A stretch of DNA of 64,000 nucleotides, taken from an uncultured Colwellia sp. (GTDB taxonomy: Bacteria > Pseudomonadota > Gammaproteobacteria > Enterobacterales > Alteromonadaceae). Under the pieces are notes generated by a model that was not told where the DNA came from, searched no databases, and saw only the letters and a program-made list of their open reading frames with translations. Each line of letters opens with the position of its first letter. Position 1 is the stretch's first letter. Positions 9,550-18,642 of this stretch are shown here, in pieces. Made by a program: the position numbers and the translations under genes. The stretch lies in assembly GCA_913063325.1 (NCBI GenBank), contig CAJXYE010000005.1:1-64000 (forward strand), written 5' to 3'.

Positions 9550-11042
9550 TAGTTATTCACCACTCGTGTTTCAATTACGTTGCTCGTATAGGCGCTTTGA
9601 AGCTCTATATAGCACTTTTCAATAAGGTTTTGAGCTACGGTCATACGATACTTATCTGAAGCACGTACATCCGTCATAGGCTGGAAGTCAGTCGCTAACG
9701 CTGCTTTAGCTTGTGCTACTGATTCTTTTGTTAAGTTATTACCTAGTAATGCCGCTTCAGCAGCTGAGCCACGCTTAGGAATACCAGCCATACCACCAAA
9801 TGCTAAACGTACATTGGTAACTTTCTGGCCGTTTTCTGTAGGTGTTTTCTCAATGAAAAATGCTGCTAATACCGCAGAAATATCATCATCTAAACGTTTA
9901 GATATCTTGTAAAGCTTAAGTGTTTGACCAACAACAGGCTTAGGAATGGTAATTGACTTGATAAATTCAGACGTTTTTAGAACAGTTTTCTTGTAATCAA
10001 GGAAGAAGTCTTCAACTAGAATAGTACGCTCTGTGCCGTTAAGGTGTAGCGTCATCGTTGCACCAAGTGCAATTAATGCAGGAGGCATATCACCGATTGG
10101 TGAAGCGTTACCTACGTTACCGCCTAAAGTACCAGTGTTGCGTACTTGCTTAGCACCAATACGCTCTATCATGTCACCAAGGTCTGGGTAGTAGTGGTGT
10201 AAAGTATCGATAAATTCGCTGTATGGTAATGCAGAACCGATAACGATTTCAGACTCAGTTTCTTCAATAGTTGTTAATTCAGCAACGTTACCAACATAAA
10301 CAAGCTTTTTAACTACTGCTAAGTTTTGCGTAACTGAAAGCGCTAAATCGGTACCGCCAGCAACTAAGGTTGATTTTGGTTCGTTAGTTAACTCAGTCGC
10401 TAATTCATCAATGTTCTGAGGAGCAATATAAGTATTACCATTACCATTTAATATTGGTGTTGGTAATTTTTTTAATTCGTTTAATGTAGCAACGGTGTCT
10501 TGGTAGTGCTTAGCAAAAGAATCTTCACCTGCATTTTCACTTGAAGTGATTGCAGCATCAATAATCGAGCGGTAACCAGTACAACGACATAAGTTACCCG
10601 CTAAAGCTTCAAGAACTTCATCACGATTAGGTGTTTGGTTATGTTTGTGCAAAGCAAAAGAAGACATAACAAACCCAGGGGTGCAGAAACCACATTGTGT
10701 ACCATGGTTATCAACAATAGTTTGTTGGGCTTGATGTAGCTTAGCGCCGTCTTTTAAATCTTCAACGGTAATCAATTGTTTGCCATGTAAGTTACCAAGA
10801 AAGGTAATACAGGCATTAACAGATTTATAATTAAGCTGCGCTTTATTTTCGCTATCTAATTCATTACTTAGTTCGGCAAGCACAACGGTACAAGCACCGC
10901 AGTCACCAGAAGCACAACCTTCTTTTGTACCAGATTTAAATTGCTCTTCTCGTAAGTATTGCAAAACAGTGGTGTTGGGATCGATGTTTTCAATCTCTAC
11001 CAGTTCGTTGTTCATCAGGAATTTTATTGTATTTGCTACCAT
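9549..11042 (-). CDS. xdhA: Xanthine dehydrogenase, iron-sulfur/FAD subunit
   Basis: Electron-transfer subunit with both Fe-S domains and the FAD domain in one 497-aa chain. The plant-type 2Fe-2S cluster is in GCASGDCGACTVVL and the second 2Fe-2S cluster in CGFCTPGFVMSS with NLCRCTGYRSI. The FAD site is in STLVAGGTDLAL and GTLGGNVGNASPIGD, followed by the CO_deh_flav_C domain. First gene of xdhABC; the promoter should lie in 11043-11200, where a palindrome is found (11120-11133). Confidence 0.95.
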   Translation of the reverse strand: MVANTIKFLMNNELVEIENIDPNTTVLQYLREEQFKSGTKEGCASGDCGACTVVLAELSNELDSENKAQLNYKSVNACITFLGNLHGKQLITVEDLKDGAKLHQAQQTIVDNHGTQCGFCTPGFVMSSFALHKHNQTPNRDEVLEALAGNLCRCTGYRSIIDAAITSSENAGEDSFAKHYQDTVATLNELKKLPTPILNGNGNTYIAPQNIDELATELTNEPKSTLVAGGTDLALSVTQNLAVVKKLVYVGNVAELTTIEETESEIVIGSALPYSEFIDTLHHYYPDLGDMIERIGAKQVRNTGTLGGNVGNASPIGDMPPALIALGATMTLHLNGTERTILVEDFFLDYKKTVLKTSEFIKSITIPKPVVGQTLKLYKISKRLDDDISAVLAAFFIEKTPTENGQKVTNVRLAFGGMAGIPKRGSAAEAALLGNNLTKESVAQAKAALATDFQPMTDVRASDKYRMTVAQNLIEKCYIELQSAYTSNVIETRVVNN

Positions 11043-11119
11043 TATTCTTTCCGCTTTAATTTTGATTTTTAGTGTCGATTTGAATATTCGTATGAATTGA
11101 CTATAGCAGAATTATAAGT

Positions 11120-11133
11120 TGACACAAGTGTCA
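11120..11133. promoter_or_regulatory. Candidate operator upstream of xdhA
   Basis: Palindrome TGACACAAGTGTCA (6-bp arms, 2-base centre) 78 bases upstream of the xdhA start, in an otherwise AT-rich leader. Size and position fit a dimeric regulator such as a GntR, MarR or LysR type, but no regulator gene is adjacent, so this is inference. The rest of the 11043-11498 gap holds no convincing gene. Confidence 0.35.
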
Positions 11134-11498
11134 GCTTTGGCTTTTTTGTAATCATTTCATTTATTCAAATGAAAGAGTGGTTAGATAAAGACCCTCCGTT
11201 CTAGCTAAGCTGTAGCTAAAATCAGTATAAATTGTGACTTAATTCAGCTGCTTTTACGGGTTTCAGAATGTGAAATCTAGTGGTAAAAGAGTTCATATCA
11301 TGGCAGCTTTTCAGCCTACATTTAATTTATCCTTAAACCTCTATTTATGTTGAAAGCACTACTGATGTTGATACTTATGCGCTTTTTTCGCCGTTATTTT
11401 TTCTAGGATTTTTCTATTTTTGTCAATAACTAGCTTTTTCATAGGACTTTATAGACGATTTTTTCCATTGTGGAGCCCTTAATAAAAAGGAAGAAAAA

Positions 11499-13169
11499 AT
11501 GAAACTTAACAAATTAGTCAGCGCACTATTTATAACTGTGACTAGCCAAGCAATATTTTTTGCCGGTGATGTTTACTCTTCAGAAAAGAAATCAGCCATT
11601 GAACCGATCATGGCAACCATACCCGCGGGAAGTTTTGAAATGGGCTCAATGGTGAGTGAAAATTCACAACCTCTTCATAAAGTAAATATTTCAGAATTCA
11701 GTATGGGAAAATATGAGGTGACAGTGAATGAGTTTCGTCAGTTTGTTGAAGCGACTAATTACCCAGTTCCACAAGAGTGTCGCAATGAATTGAATGGTTG
11801 GTTTCGAGCATATACCAAAGGTAATTGGGAAACTAATGCCTTAAACACTAGTGAATTCCAACCGGTTGTTTGTATTAATTGGCAAGCTGCCAATGCTTAT
11901 ACCCAGTGGTTAGCAAAAGAAACCGGCAAACCGTATCGTTTACCTAGCGAAGCAGAATGGGAATATGCTGCTCGTGCAGGCACTAAAACGGATTACTTTT
12001 TTGGTGATGATACTGATCTAACTAAAGTATGTGACTACGCCAATACTGCAGATTTAACCGGTGAAACGATTTTACAACGCGACAGTAATACCAGTTATAA
12101 AAATTGGTCGGGAGAGTTGTCAAATTGTAATGATCACTCTGCTTATGCAAGCATAGTCGGCATGTATAAAGCTAATCAATTTGGTTTGCATGACGTAGTG
12201 AGTAATGTCTTAGAAATGCTCGCTGATTGTCGCAGTGAAGATTATAGTGATACTCCTATAGATGGCTCTGCTCATGTTGATGAAAAATGTGAACGTCGTT
12301 CAACGCGTGGTGGCAGTTGGCATTGGAGTCATTCACCTTTAGCACAACGCGGTAGTATCCCTGAAGACTTTTCTGGTGGCGTTGATGGTTTTAGGTTGGC
12401 GCTTGATGGTAAAGCGCCACAATTATCAAAAGCCAGTAAAGCTTTTGTAGCCAGATTAACTTTCGCTCAACAACAAGAGCAAAAACGACGTGATATTCAA
12501 CCTGAATTCCCTGTTCCAGTAAACAATGTGAAATTACAACAAGATGATTCATCGGTAACTATTACCTGGGATAAAAGTGAAGAAGAAAAGGTAGAAAGCT
12601 ATCGTGTATATCGTAATGATGTAACTGGAGGTATGTTTAAACTGCTTGCAACTAACTTAACAGAGACAAGCTTTACCGATAAAAAAATGGGACTAATGAA
12701 GAATGAGTACGCAGTAGTTGCTGTGAGCTTTCATCAACAAAGTTATTATAGTGAAGTGTCGACTAAAGCTGGTTGGACCGCTATTCCTGGACGTATCGAA
12801 GCTGAGTGGGCGACTGAATCTAATGACAGTTCATTGGCGCGAACTTCTGATGTCGATGGTGGTTACAACTTCACCGGCATGGGCGGAATTGGTGCTGATG
12901 CTTCATTTGAATATCAAATCGAAGTACCTGAAACTGGTGTTTATAAGCTTGAATATCGCGTAGCAGCACCTCGTGATACTAAGGGTTTTGAAGTCTTAGC
13001 TAACGATACAAAAGTGGGTGCTGAGTTAGTAAAAACAACAGGCGGTTATCATGAATGGCAGACCCAGCAGGGGATAGAAGTTCAATTGAAAAAGGGTAAA
13101 AATACAGTGACTTTGAAATCACTGGATAATAACTGGAAGCTTAATTGGTTATCGATTACTAAGAGTTAA
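11499..13169 (+). CDS. Exported FGE-fold protein with fibronectin-III and carbohydrate-binding domains
   Basis: A 556-aa protein with an N-terminal signal peptide (about residues 1-28). The sulfatase-modifying-factor/FGE-fold domain runs from roughly 38 to 305 (IPAGSFEMGS, YRLPSEAEWEYAARAG, RGGSWHW, GFRLAL), followed by a fibronectin type III domain at about 340-425. A C-terminal CBM35/CBM6-like beta-sandwich ends in LKSLDNNWKLNWLSI. The segment after RGGSWHW lacks the paired cysteines of catalytic formylglycine-generating enzymes, so it probably uses the fold for binding. The ribosome site AAGGAAG is good and a strong terminator follows. Role unknown; polysaccharide binding at the cell surface or in the periplasm is a guess. 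Confidence 0.7.
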   Translation: MKLNKLVSALFITVTSQAIFFAGDVYSSEKKSAIEPIMATIPAGSFEMGSMVSENSQPLHKVNISEFSMGKYEVTVNEFRQFVEATNYPVPQECRNELNGWFRAYTKGNWETNALNTSEFQPVVCINWQAANAYTQWLAKETGKPYRLPSEAEWEYAARAGTKTDYFFGDDTDLTKVCDYANTADLTGETILQRDSNTSYKNWSGELSNCNDHSAYASIVGMYKANQFGLHDVVSNVLEMLADCRSEDYSDTPIDGSAHVDEKCERRSTRGGSWHWSHSPLAQRGSIPEDFSGGVDGFRLALDGKAPQLSKASKAFVARLTFAQQQEQKRRDIQPEFPVPVNNVKLQQDDSSVTITWDKSEEEKVESYRVYRNDVTGGMFKLLATNLTETSFTDKKMGLMKNEYAVVAVSFHQQSYYSEVSTKAGWTAIPGRIEAEWATESNDSSLARTSDVDGGYNFTGMGGIGADASFEYQIEVPETGVYKLEYRVAAPRDTKGFEVLANDTKVGAELVKTTGGYHEWQTQQGIEVQLKKGKNTVTLKSLDNNWKLNWLSITKS

Positions 13170-13200
13170 CCTTCAGTTGAATGGTTATTTATAAACTCAA

Positions 13201-13236
13201 AGGCAGCACTTATTTGATTAGGTGCTGCCTTTTTTA
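13201..13236 (+). terminator. Terminator after the FGE-fold gene
   Basis: A 9-bp GC-rich stem (AGGCAGCAC pairing with GTGCTGCCT) with a 12-base loop, followed directly by a T-run. Classical intrinsic terminator 32 bases after the stop codon. Confidence 0.9.
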
Positions 13237-13669
13237 TGTGAGATAGAGTGTCTTATTCAATCCAGAGTAGACTCTTTTGTAAATAGGGTCTGAGCAAGTA
13301 TGACCGTCGAAAAACCACCATAGCGGTCGTTCATAATTAAATTAATAATGATCACTAAGTGCGCAAAGCGTAATAAGAGCCGTCTAAAGATCAAACGTTA
13401 ACTTTACGATCATACAGAGGACATAAATTTAATCATTCAATATCGGGCGTTAGCGCACAGTAGTAATATTTTATTTATAAGAATTAAAAGAGGTTATAGC
13501 TACGCCTTAGCTCGATAACGAATACTCAGAGCTTGTTTAGTAAGGCTGTCTATATTTCTTTCGACGAGTGAAACACATAACGAAGTTTCAATTAATGGGC
13601 CTGGTGAAGTTTTTGACGTGGAACAAGGGAGCGCAGTTGGCGACCCCTTGGGTTAAATACTAAAGCTGC
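13237..13669. other. Gene-free stretch of 430 bases
   Basis: No supported coding frame. It shows small imperfect palindromes (for example around 13298-13334 with TATGACCG and CGGTCGTTCATA arms) and an unusual GC-richer patch near 13600-13650 next to the following gene. It may be an old insertion scar, but nothing identifies it. Confidence 0.3.
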
Positions 13670-14530
13670 TTAGTCCGGGCAGTCATCGTTGCTTAGTGCA
13701 TGATAGGTGGGACAGAGATCAAATGCATTTGGATCAGTTGCTCCTGGATCCGGTTTATCTGGAATAAGATCGCCATCAAAATCACAGCCCATAGGTTGGA
13801 GTTGATAGGAGTGACCACGTGCACTCATCAGCATTCCACCATCGGAGGCGTCATAGCCCTTGGCGCCATCGTTGAGGGATACCCAGTCGACCATGGGGAC
13901 GCCTAAGCCATCAAGCAGGGGGAAATCATCGAAATCATCAGTAAATCCTGGGTTCGTTCCTGGGTTAGTCACTCCATCCATGTTGGAGTCTTCGGAGAGA
14001 TAATCGCAGCCGCCGGGATGATAGGTAACTGGGAAAGAGTTTTTCTTCTCAACTGTGATTACATAGATATCCACCGTGCAGTCGGTGGTGTTGTCGTCAG
14101 CCATCACTATGGTAATGTGTTCGGGTTGTTGATCGGGGGGATTGAAATTCAGGATACTGGCTGGCTGAGTTAAGGTGATAGCGCAAGTACCAGTACCAAT
14201 TACCGTAGGATCAATGTCTATATCCCAAACCGCGCCTATGCTGTCGACGAAGACATCGCCTGGTTCGGCATCGGTAATTTCAATTCGAAAGACAAGGCAC
14301 TGGGCTGTAGCGCTGCCCACCGCGATCTTGATGGTATTGCCTGTGTTGAGAGGCAAAAGAGTCGTACAATGCACTAATTGTGCATTTTGGGTTATTGTCG
14401 GCCCTTTGAACTTGTTTTTTCCATTACCACCTCTTTCTGCTAGTGCTGCGGTGGAGTAATAAATTAAACTTATTACTGCCAGCATTAACATATAGGCCAT
14501 TACTCCTCTCGGAATCACATTAATTTTCAT
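13670..14530 (-). CDS. Exported protein of unknown function with an Asp-rich, TSP3-like C-terminus
   Basis: About 286 aa when started at ATG 14530, which has GGAG 8 bases upstream; the open frame extends nine codons further. A hydrophobic signal segment (MAYMLMLAVISLIYYSTAALA) is followed by a Gly/Lys linker and a beta-rich region. The last 80 residues are full of Asp-X-Asp-Gly runs (DSNMDGVTNPGTNPGF, GCDFDGDLIPDKPDPG, FDLCPTYHALSNDDCPD) like calcium-binding thrombospondin type 3 repeats. The gene looks clearly more GC-rich than its neighbours by eye and has gene-poor flanks, suggesting transfer. Family not recognised. Confidence 0.6.
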   Translation of the reverse strand: MKINVIPRGVMAYMLMLAVISLIYYSTAALAERGGNGKNKFKGPTITQNAQLVHCTTLLPLNTGNTIKIAVGSATAQCLVFRIEITDAEPGDVFVDSIGAVWDIDIDPTVIGTGTCAITLTQPASILNFNPPDQQPEHITIVMADDNTTDCTVDIYVITVEKKNSFPVTYHPGGCDYLSEDSNMDGVTNPGTNPGFTDDFDDFPLLDGLGVPMVDWVSLNDGAKGYDASDGGMLMSARGHSYQLQPMGCDFDGDLIPDKPDPGATDPNAFDLCPTYHALSNDDCPD

Positions 14531-15253
14531 TAGATTAACTCCTTCAATTATGGACATTAAAATGATGCATAATTCGTGCTATTTACTTATAGCATTGATA
14601 GTAAATAACTATTATTTTGGCTAAAGAAGATAAGGTTGAAAGTTGTAAAATTTTCTGACAGTAAATTATTGCTTCAATATCGCGAGCTACTCACCCAGAG
14701 TTACAGACGATGTCTGCGGACAGCTATAAGAAGTTATAACATCACCACAAAGGCCTAAGTATGACTCATATCTCTGGTTATGAAGTGGTTAAACGTTAAA
14801 CAGTTAATAAATTTAATAAAAAGTGTTAATCCGGTAAAACCAAAATAATCGTTATAAGTACTTAACTTCGATTAAGCGCAGAATGTTTGGTTATGCATTT
14901 CAAATATTTATATCTGCATACGCACTTCTATGCGCGTCATATTCTAAATAGGTTTTGACCAGTGCATTCACAGCACTAGAGTTTAAAAAGAGTGTACAAC
15001 GGTCATGCTAGCCTTAACTGAATAAGGGGGAATTAGGGCAAAAGGAGAAGCCATCATTTAAAAGTGTCATCTTTTTACACTCTAATTTTTATTGCCAAAG
15101 TGTACCTTTAATTTAAAGTCCCAATGTCCGCTTCGGACAACTGAGCAGACCTTTCAATGATTGCTTTTTAGTATCTAAAACTGACCGCTATGTGGCTTGA
15201 GTGCAAATGGTCAGTGCAACACACTCTATTCTTAGTTAAAAAGAAAAGGAGTG
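14531..15253. other. Long intergenic region
   Basis: Over 700 bases without a supported gene. It carries short palindromic bits, such as the GTCCGCTTCGGAC palindrome near 15126-15138. It would hold the promoter of the minus-strand gene ending at 13670. Nothing firm otherwise. Confidence 0.35.
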
Positions 15254-17110
15254 TTAAAAATTAAGAGCCAATAACTTTTCTTTATTATCTTGTCGCCAGT
15301 ATTTATTGGCATTATCTTGGATATATAGGGAATAAAAATCGTAATTAATTTGTGTATTTGGCTCACTGCAAAGTAATAATGCAACGTCTAAACTTAGGCG
15401 GGTTTCGCCGGCCAGTCGAGCTTGCTCAAAGGTACGCTGGGCATGATGATTAAATTGCTCATCATCGTTACTTGCTTGTGCTATTAAAGCTTTCAAATAC
15501 GAGTTTTGGGCATTATCAGTATTGGTATGACCAAGCAGAGCATTAGCTTCAGTTAGCCTATTTTGTTTAATAAAATGACCCATGAGTGCTTTACGACTCG
15601 CTTGTGAAACCCAATGATCTGGGGTTAATTTAGTATACTCAAGCACTTGTTTCCAATGAGGCTCTTTATCCGAGGTCGTTTTAGCAAAAAAAGCATAATG
15701 AAACGGTACTTTAGCAAAATGATAAATTGGTAACTGATAGCTTCTCATCTTTTTTTCAGCTCGCTGTAAGTACAAGTATTTATCGTCTGCTTCACTATGT
15801 TTATAAGCCAGTATAGATAGGTAAGTCAGGGCGTCTAACTCTCGCGGAATATCTTTAGCCTCAAGTGATAATCTGGCCGAGGTGAGCAAGCTATCTTTAA
15901 TTGCAGGGTAATCATCTTCTTGATGATCTAACCATGAATGAGCATACCAAGCATCGGCTTGACGCTTTAAATCGCCAATTTGTTCAAAGTAACTTATAGC
16001 GGTGGTGAGCTTGTGTGAGCTTAAGTCATAGAGTTCTTTGCGAGTAAGAACTTTACTTTGAAAAAGCAAAGCGTTACCTAAGTGTTGCCAATTTCCTTGT
16101 TGTTCAGAGATATTTGCTAACTTGTCTGCCATAACCATGGCTTTTTCCAATTCATTCATCATGATATAAACATCGATTAATGCGCCTAAAATAATGAGGT
16201 CATTAGGTGATTTCTGATGGGCAATAGATAAGTTTGCCTGTTTAATCTCCGGCGTTTGTGCAGTATTAAGCAGATCATAAATGACATCTTGCTGTAGATG
16301 TTTTTGCAGTTTATTCATAACTTTGGTTGTTGAATCAGCCGATAATTGACCTCGCCACTCTCCAGACGGCCCTTTAACAAGAAAGTCTATATAGTGTTGT
16401 TGATTATGACGGCGCAGTTCTGCAGTTAATATCAATGGGTGAGTTTGTGCTAATTCTGGGTAGGTTAACTCCAAAGTATTGTTAAACTCATCGGTGGTAA
16501 TATTACTTAATTCGGTGAAATCAAAATATTCAGTATCTGCTAGAGGGAAGCTATCGCTAACTTGTGCGTGCGAAAGAGGGATGTAAGCCATTTTTTTTAA
16601 TGGCTGACTGCTGCCTTTCTGTGATTTATCTTCAAAAGAGAAAAGTACAATGAAGAGTAGCACAGTGCACGCCGTTAATAGGTATGCCCAATAGTTTTTG
16701 GCTTTATTCAATGTGGTGGTTGATGCGCTAGGCAGGGTAATGTTTTTATCTGATTCAGTAGTAATTATTGGGTCATTAGCTGTATTTTTAGCTTGGCTGT
16801 GTGTGGTTGCTACAGGTAGAGCTTCGGTTTGTAATTGCCATTGATAACCACGTTTAGGGAATGTTTTAATCGCTTGATTACCAAATAAGTTACGCAAATG
16901 GCTAATATTTTGAAAGACAGCTTGCTCAGAAACCACTTTACCCTGCCAAACTAGTGATAAAATTTCTTCTTTGCTGAGAACTTTATCGGCTTGTTCTAGC
17001 AGCAGGGCAAGTAACTTGGCTTCGTTGTGGCGAATGGCCACAGAATCACCCGCCTTGGTAAGTATTAAGCTTTTACTGTCAAATTCAAACTCATTAAAGC
17101 GATAGCGCAT
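15254..17110 (-). CDS. CadC/ToxR-like membrane-anchored transcriptional regulator
   Basis: A 618-aa protein. Residues 1-95 form an OmpR/CadC-type winged helix (RHNEAKLLALLLEQADKVLSKEEILSLVW, then SEQAVFQNISHLRNLFG, ending KTFPKRGYQW). One transmembrane helix lies near 168-188, followed by a large periplasmic part made of helical, TPR-like repeats (about 300-600). Such proteins bind DNA from the membrane in response to an outside signal. It is transcribed away from the HupE/UreJ gene across a 226-base gap, which makes that gene a plausible target. The signal cannot be read from sequence. Confidence 0.8.
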   Translation of the reverse strand: MRYRFNEFEFDSKSLILTKAGDSVAIRHNEAKLLALLLEQADKVLSKEEILSLVWQGKVVSEQAVFQNISHLRNLFGNQAIKTFPKRGYQWQLQTEALPVATTHSQAKNTANDPIITTESDKNITLPSASTTTLNKAKNYWAYLLTACTVLLFIVLFSFEDKSQKGSSQPLKKMAYIPLSHAQVSDSFPLADTEYFDFTELSNITTDEFNNTLELTYPELAQTHPLILTAELRRHNQQHYIDFLVKGPSGEWRGQLSADSTTKVMNKLQKHLQQDVIYDLLNTAQTPEIKQANLSIAHQKSPNDLIILGALIDVYIMMNELEKAMVMADKLANISEQQGNWQHLGNALLFQSKVLTRKELYDLSSHKLTTAISYFEQIGDLKRQADAWYAHSWLDHQEDDYPAIKDSLLTSARLSLEAKDIPRELDALTYLSILAYKHSEADDKYLYLQRAEKKMRSYQLPIYHFAKVPFHYAFFAKTTSDKEPHWKQVLEYTKLTPDHWVSQASRKALMGHFIKQNRLTEANALLGHTNTDNAQNSYLKALIAQASNDDEQFNHHAQRTFEQARLAGETRLSLDVALLLCSEPNTQINYDFYSLYIQDNANKYWRQDNKEKLLALNF

Positions 17111-17336
17111 CGTTCTTTTTTTACACCTTGAATAATTATTTCGGCTTCATCTTAACCGATTAATACTTACTGCGTTTAAATATATTGCCAGCTGGATTTT
17201 TAATACTTTCCATGAACAGTTTATCCGTAGTGAATTAACTGGCATTATCAACTTAATCCTATTACCTTATTTGTTTTGTCGGCGCTATAAGCGTAAGGCA
17301 AGTACTAAATTTATGCTGTAAAAAGCGGAGTTATTA

Positions 17337-18035
17337 ATGTTTTCCAGTAGTAATCGTTTGTTATTAATCATACTGGCTATGTGCGTAGTAGGCTTCTTCT
17401 CATTTGAAGCTATGGCTCATGGTGTCGATGAGAAAACGCGTCATTTTTTACAAAATAATACCGGAGTTCAGTTTTTCCCTTTTATGTATATTGGCGCCAA
17501 ACATATGGTGACCGGGTATGATCACTTACTGTTTCTAGCGGGCGTTATTTTCTTTTTATACAAGAGCAGAGACATATTATTATATGTCAGCATGTTTACC
17601 TTGGGGCATAGTTTAACTCTGCTTTTAGGTGTATGGATGGACATTCAGGTGAATGCTTATCTGATTGATGCCATCATAGGTTTGTCTGTGGTTTATAAGG
17701 GCTTTGATAATTTAGGTGGCTTTAAACGAACCTTGGGTTATAGCCCAAATCCTAAAGTGGCGGTGCTTATTTTTGGCTTATTCCATGGCTTTGGTTTGGC
17801 GACAAAATTACAAGAATTTCAACTGCCGCAAGATGGACTCATTGCTAATCTTATTGCTTTTAACTTAGGGGTCGAGCTTGGGCAGTTTGCCGCCTTAACA
17901 TTCATACTCTTAGGAATAAGTTTTTGGCGAAAACACCACACCTTTAACCTGTTTTCAACCACATGTAATACCTTATTAATGAGTGCCGGTTTCATGCTTA
18001 TTGGTTTTCAGTTAACGGGCTATTTTACCGGTTAA
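17337..18035 (+). CDS. HupE/UreJ family membrane protein
   Basis: A 232-aa polytopic membrane protein with an N-terminal signal-like helix and mature start AHGVDEKTRHFL. Family motifs include GAKHMVTGYDHLLFLAGV, with the conserved HxxxGxDHxLF pattern. Later histidine motifs are FTLGHSLTLLLG and FGLFHGFGLATKL, and FNLGVELGQFA follows. HupE/UreJ proteins are linked to nickel or other divalent metal uptake. No urease or hydrogenase genes are in the window, so the metal is not defined. It has a good GGAG ribosome site and lies 49 bases before a single-helix anchor protein on the same strand. Confidence 0.85.
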   Translation: MFSSSNRLLLIILAMCVVGFFSFEAMAHGVDEKTRHFLQNNTGVQFFPFMYIGAKHMVTGYDHLLFLAGVIFFLYKSRDILLYVSMFTLGHSLTLLLGVWMDIQVNAYLIDAIIGLSVVYKGFDNLGGFKRTLGYSPNPKVAVLIFGLFHGFGLATKLQEFQLPQDGLIANLIAFNLGVELGQFAALTFILLGISFWRKHHTFNLFSTTCNTLLMSAGFMLIGFQLTGYFTG

Positions 18036-18084
18036 ACTAACTAACTGATTTACGATTTAAGAATTTTAAAAAAGAGAAATATTT

Positions 18085-18612
18085 ATGCAACACACTTTAT
18101 CAACTAGGGCTTTATTCAAATCGACATTGATAGCCATAATCATTGCTGGGCTAGCACTGGTTAGTTTTATTCTTCCGGCAGAATATAATATCGACCCAAC
18201 AGGTATCGGTGCTCAATTAGGTTTAACCGCTCTGGCTACAACAACTCCTGTAGTGAGTGACACCACTGCACCTACAGAAAACACAGAACAATCAGCAGAT
18301 ACTATTGATGTTATTGTGCCAGCAGGACGTGGTGTTGAGTTTAAGTTTGCTATGGCGCAGTTTAAGAAGATGGAATACACCTGGAAAACGGATGGTGAGC
18401 TATTATTTTTTGATCTACACGGTGAACCAGAAGGTGATACTACCGGGTATTATGAAAGTTACGCTATTGCTACTTTAGATGGAATGAAGGGCAGTTATAC
18501 TACGCCATTTGCTGGTGTTCATGGCTGGTACTGGAAAAACAAATCGGATAAAGCGATAACCGTGCAGCTAACGGTAAGTGGTGAGTACACAGTTATCGGA
18601 CTAAAAAAATAG
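18085..18612 (+). CDS. Single-span membrane-anchored protein paired with HupE/UreJ
   Basis: A 175-aa protein with one N-terminal transmembrane helix (about 12-32), a Thr/Glu/Pro-rich linker and a compact beta domain from about 70 to 175. The beta domain includes VIVPAGRGVEFKFAMAQFKK, the acidic FDLHGEPEGDTTGYYESY and the aromatic FAGVHGWYWKNKS. This resembles the uncharacterised 'transmembrane anchor protein' often found after HupE/UreJ genes. Tight spacing suggests co-transcription and joint function, perhaps in metal handling at the outer face of the inner membrane. Confidence 0.65.
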   Translation: MQHTLSTRALFKSTLIAIIIAGLALVSFILPAEYNIDPTGIGAQLGLTALATTTPVVSDTTAPTENTEQSADTIDVIVPAGRGVEFKFAMAQFKKMEYTWKTDGELLFFDLHGEPEGDTTGYYESYAIATLDGMKGSYTTPFAGVHGWYWKNKSDKAITVQLTVSGEYTVIGLKK

Positions 18613-18642
18613 TAGCCTTATGGCTGGATTGTTTCAGTGGCA

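Noticed and set aside
11499-13169. Annotation as formylglycine-generating enzyme
   Set aside because: The expected cysteines of the active site are absent, and no sulfatase gene is nearby.
13237-13669. Possible integron attC site or transposon end (GTTAGC- and AAC-containing inverted pieces)
   Set aside because: The pieces do not fit the attC consensus or spacing and no integrase or transposase is near.
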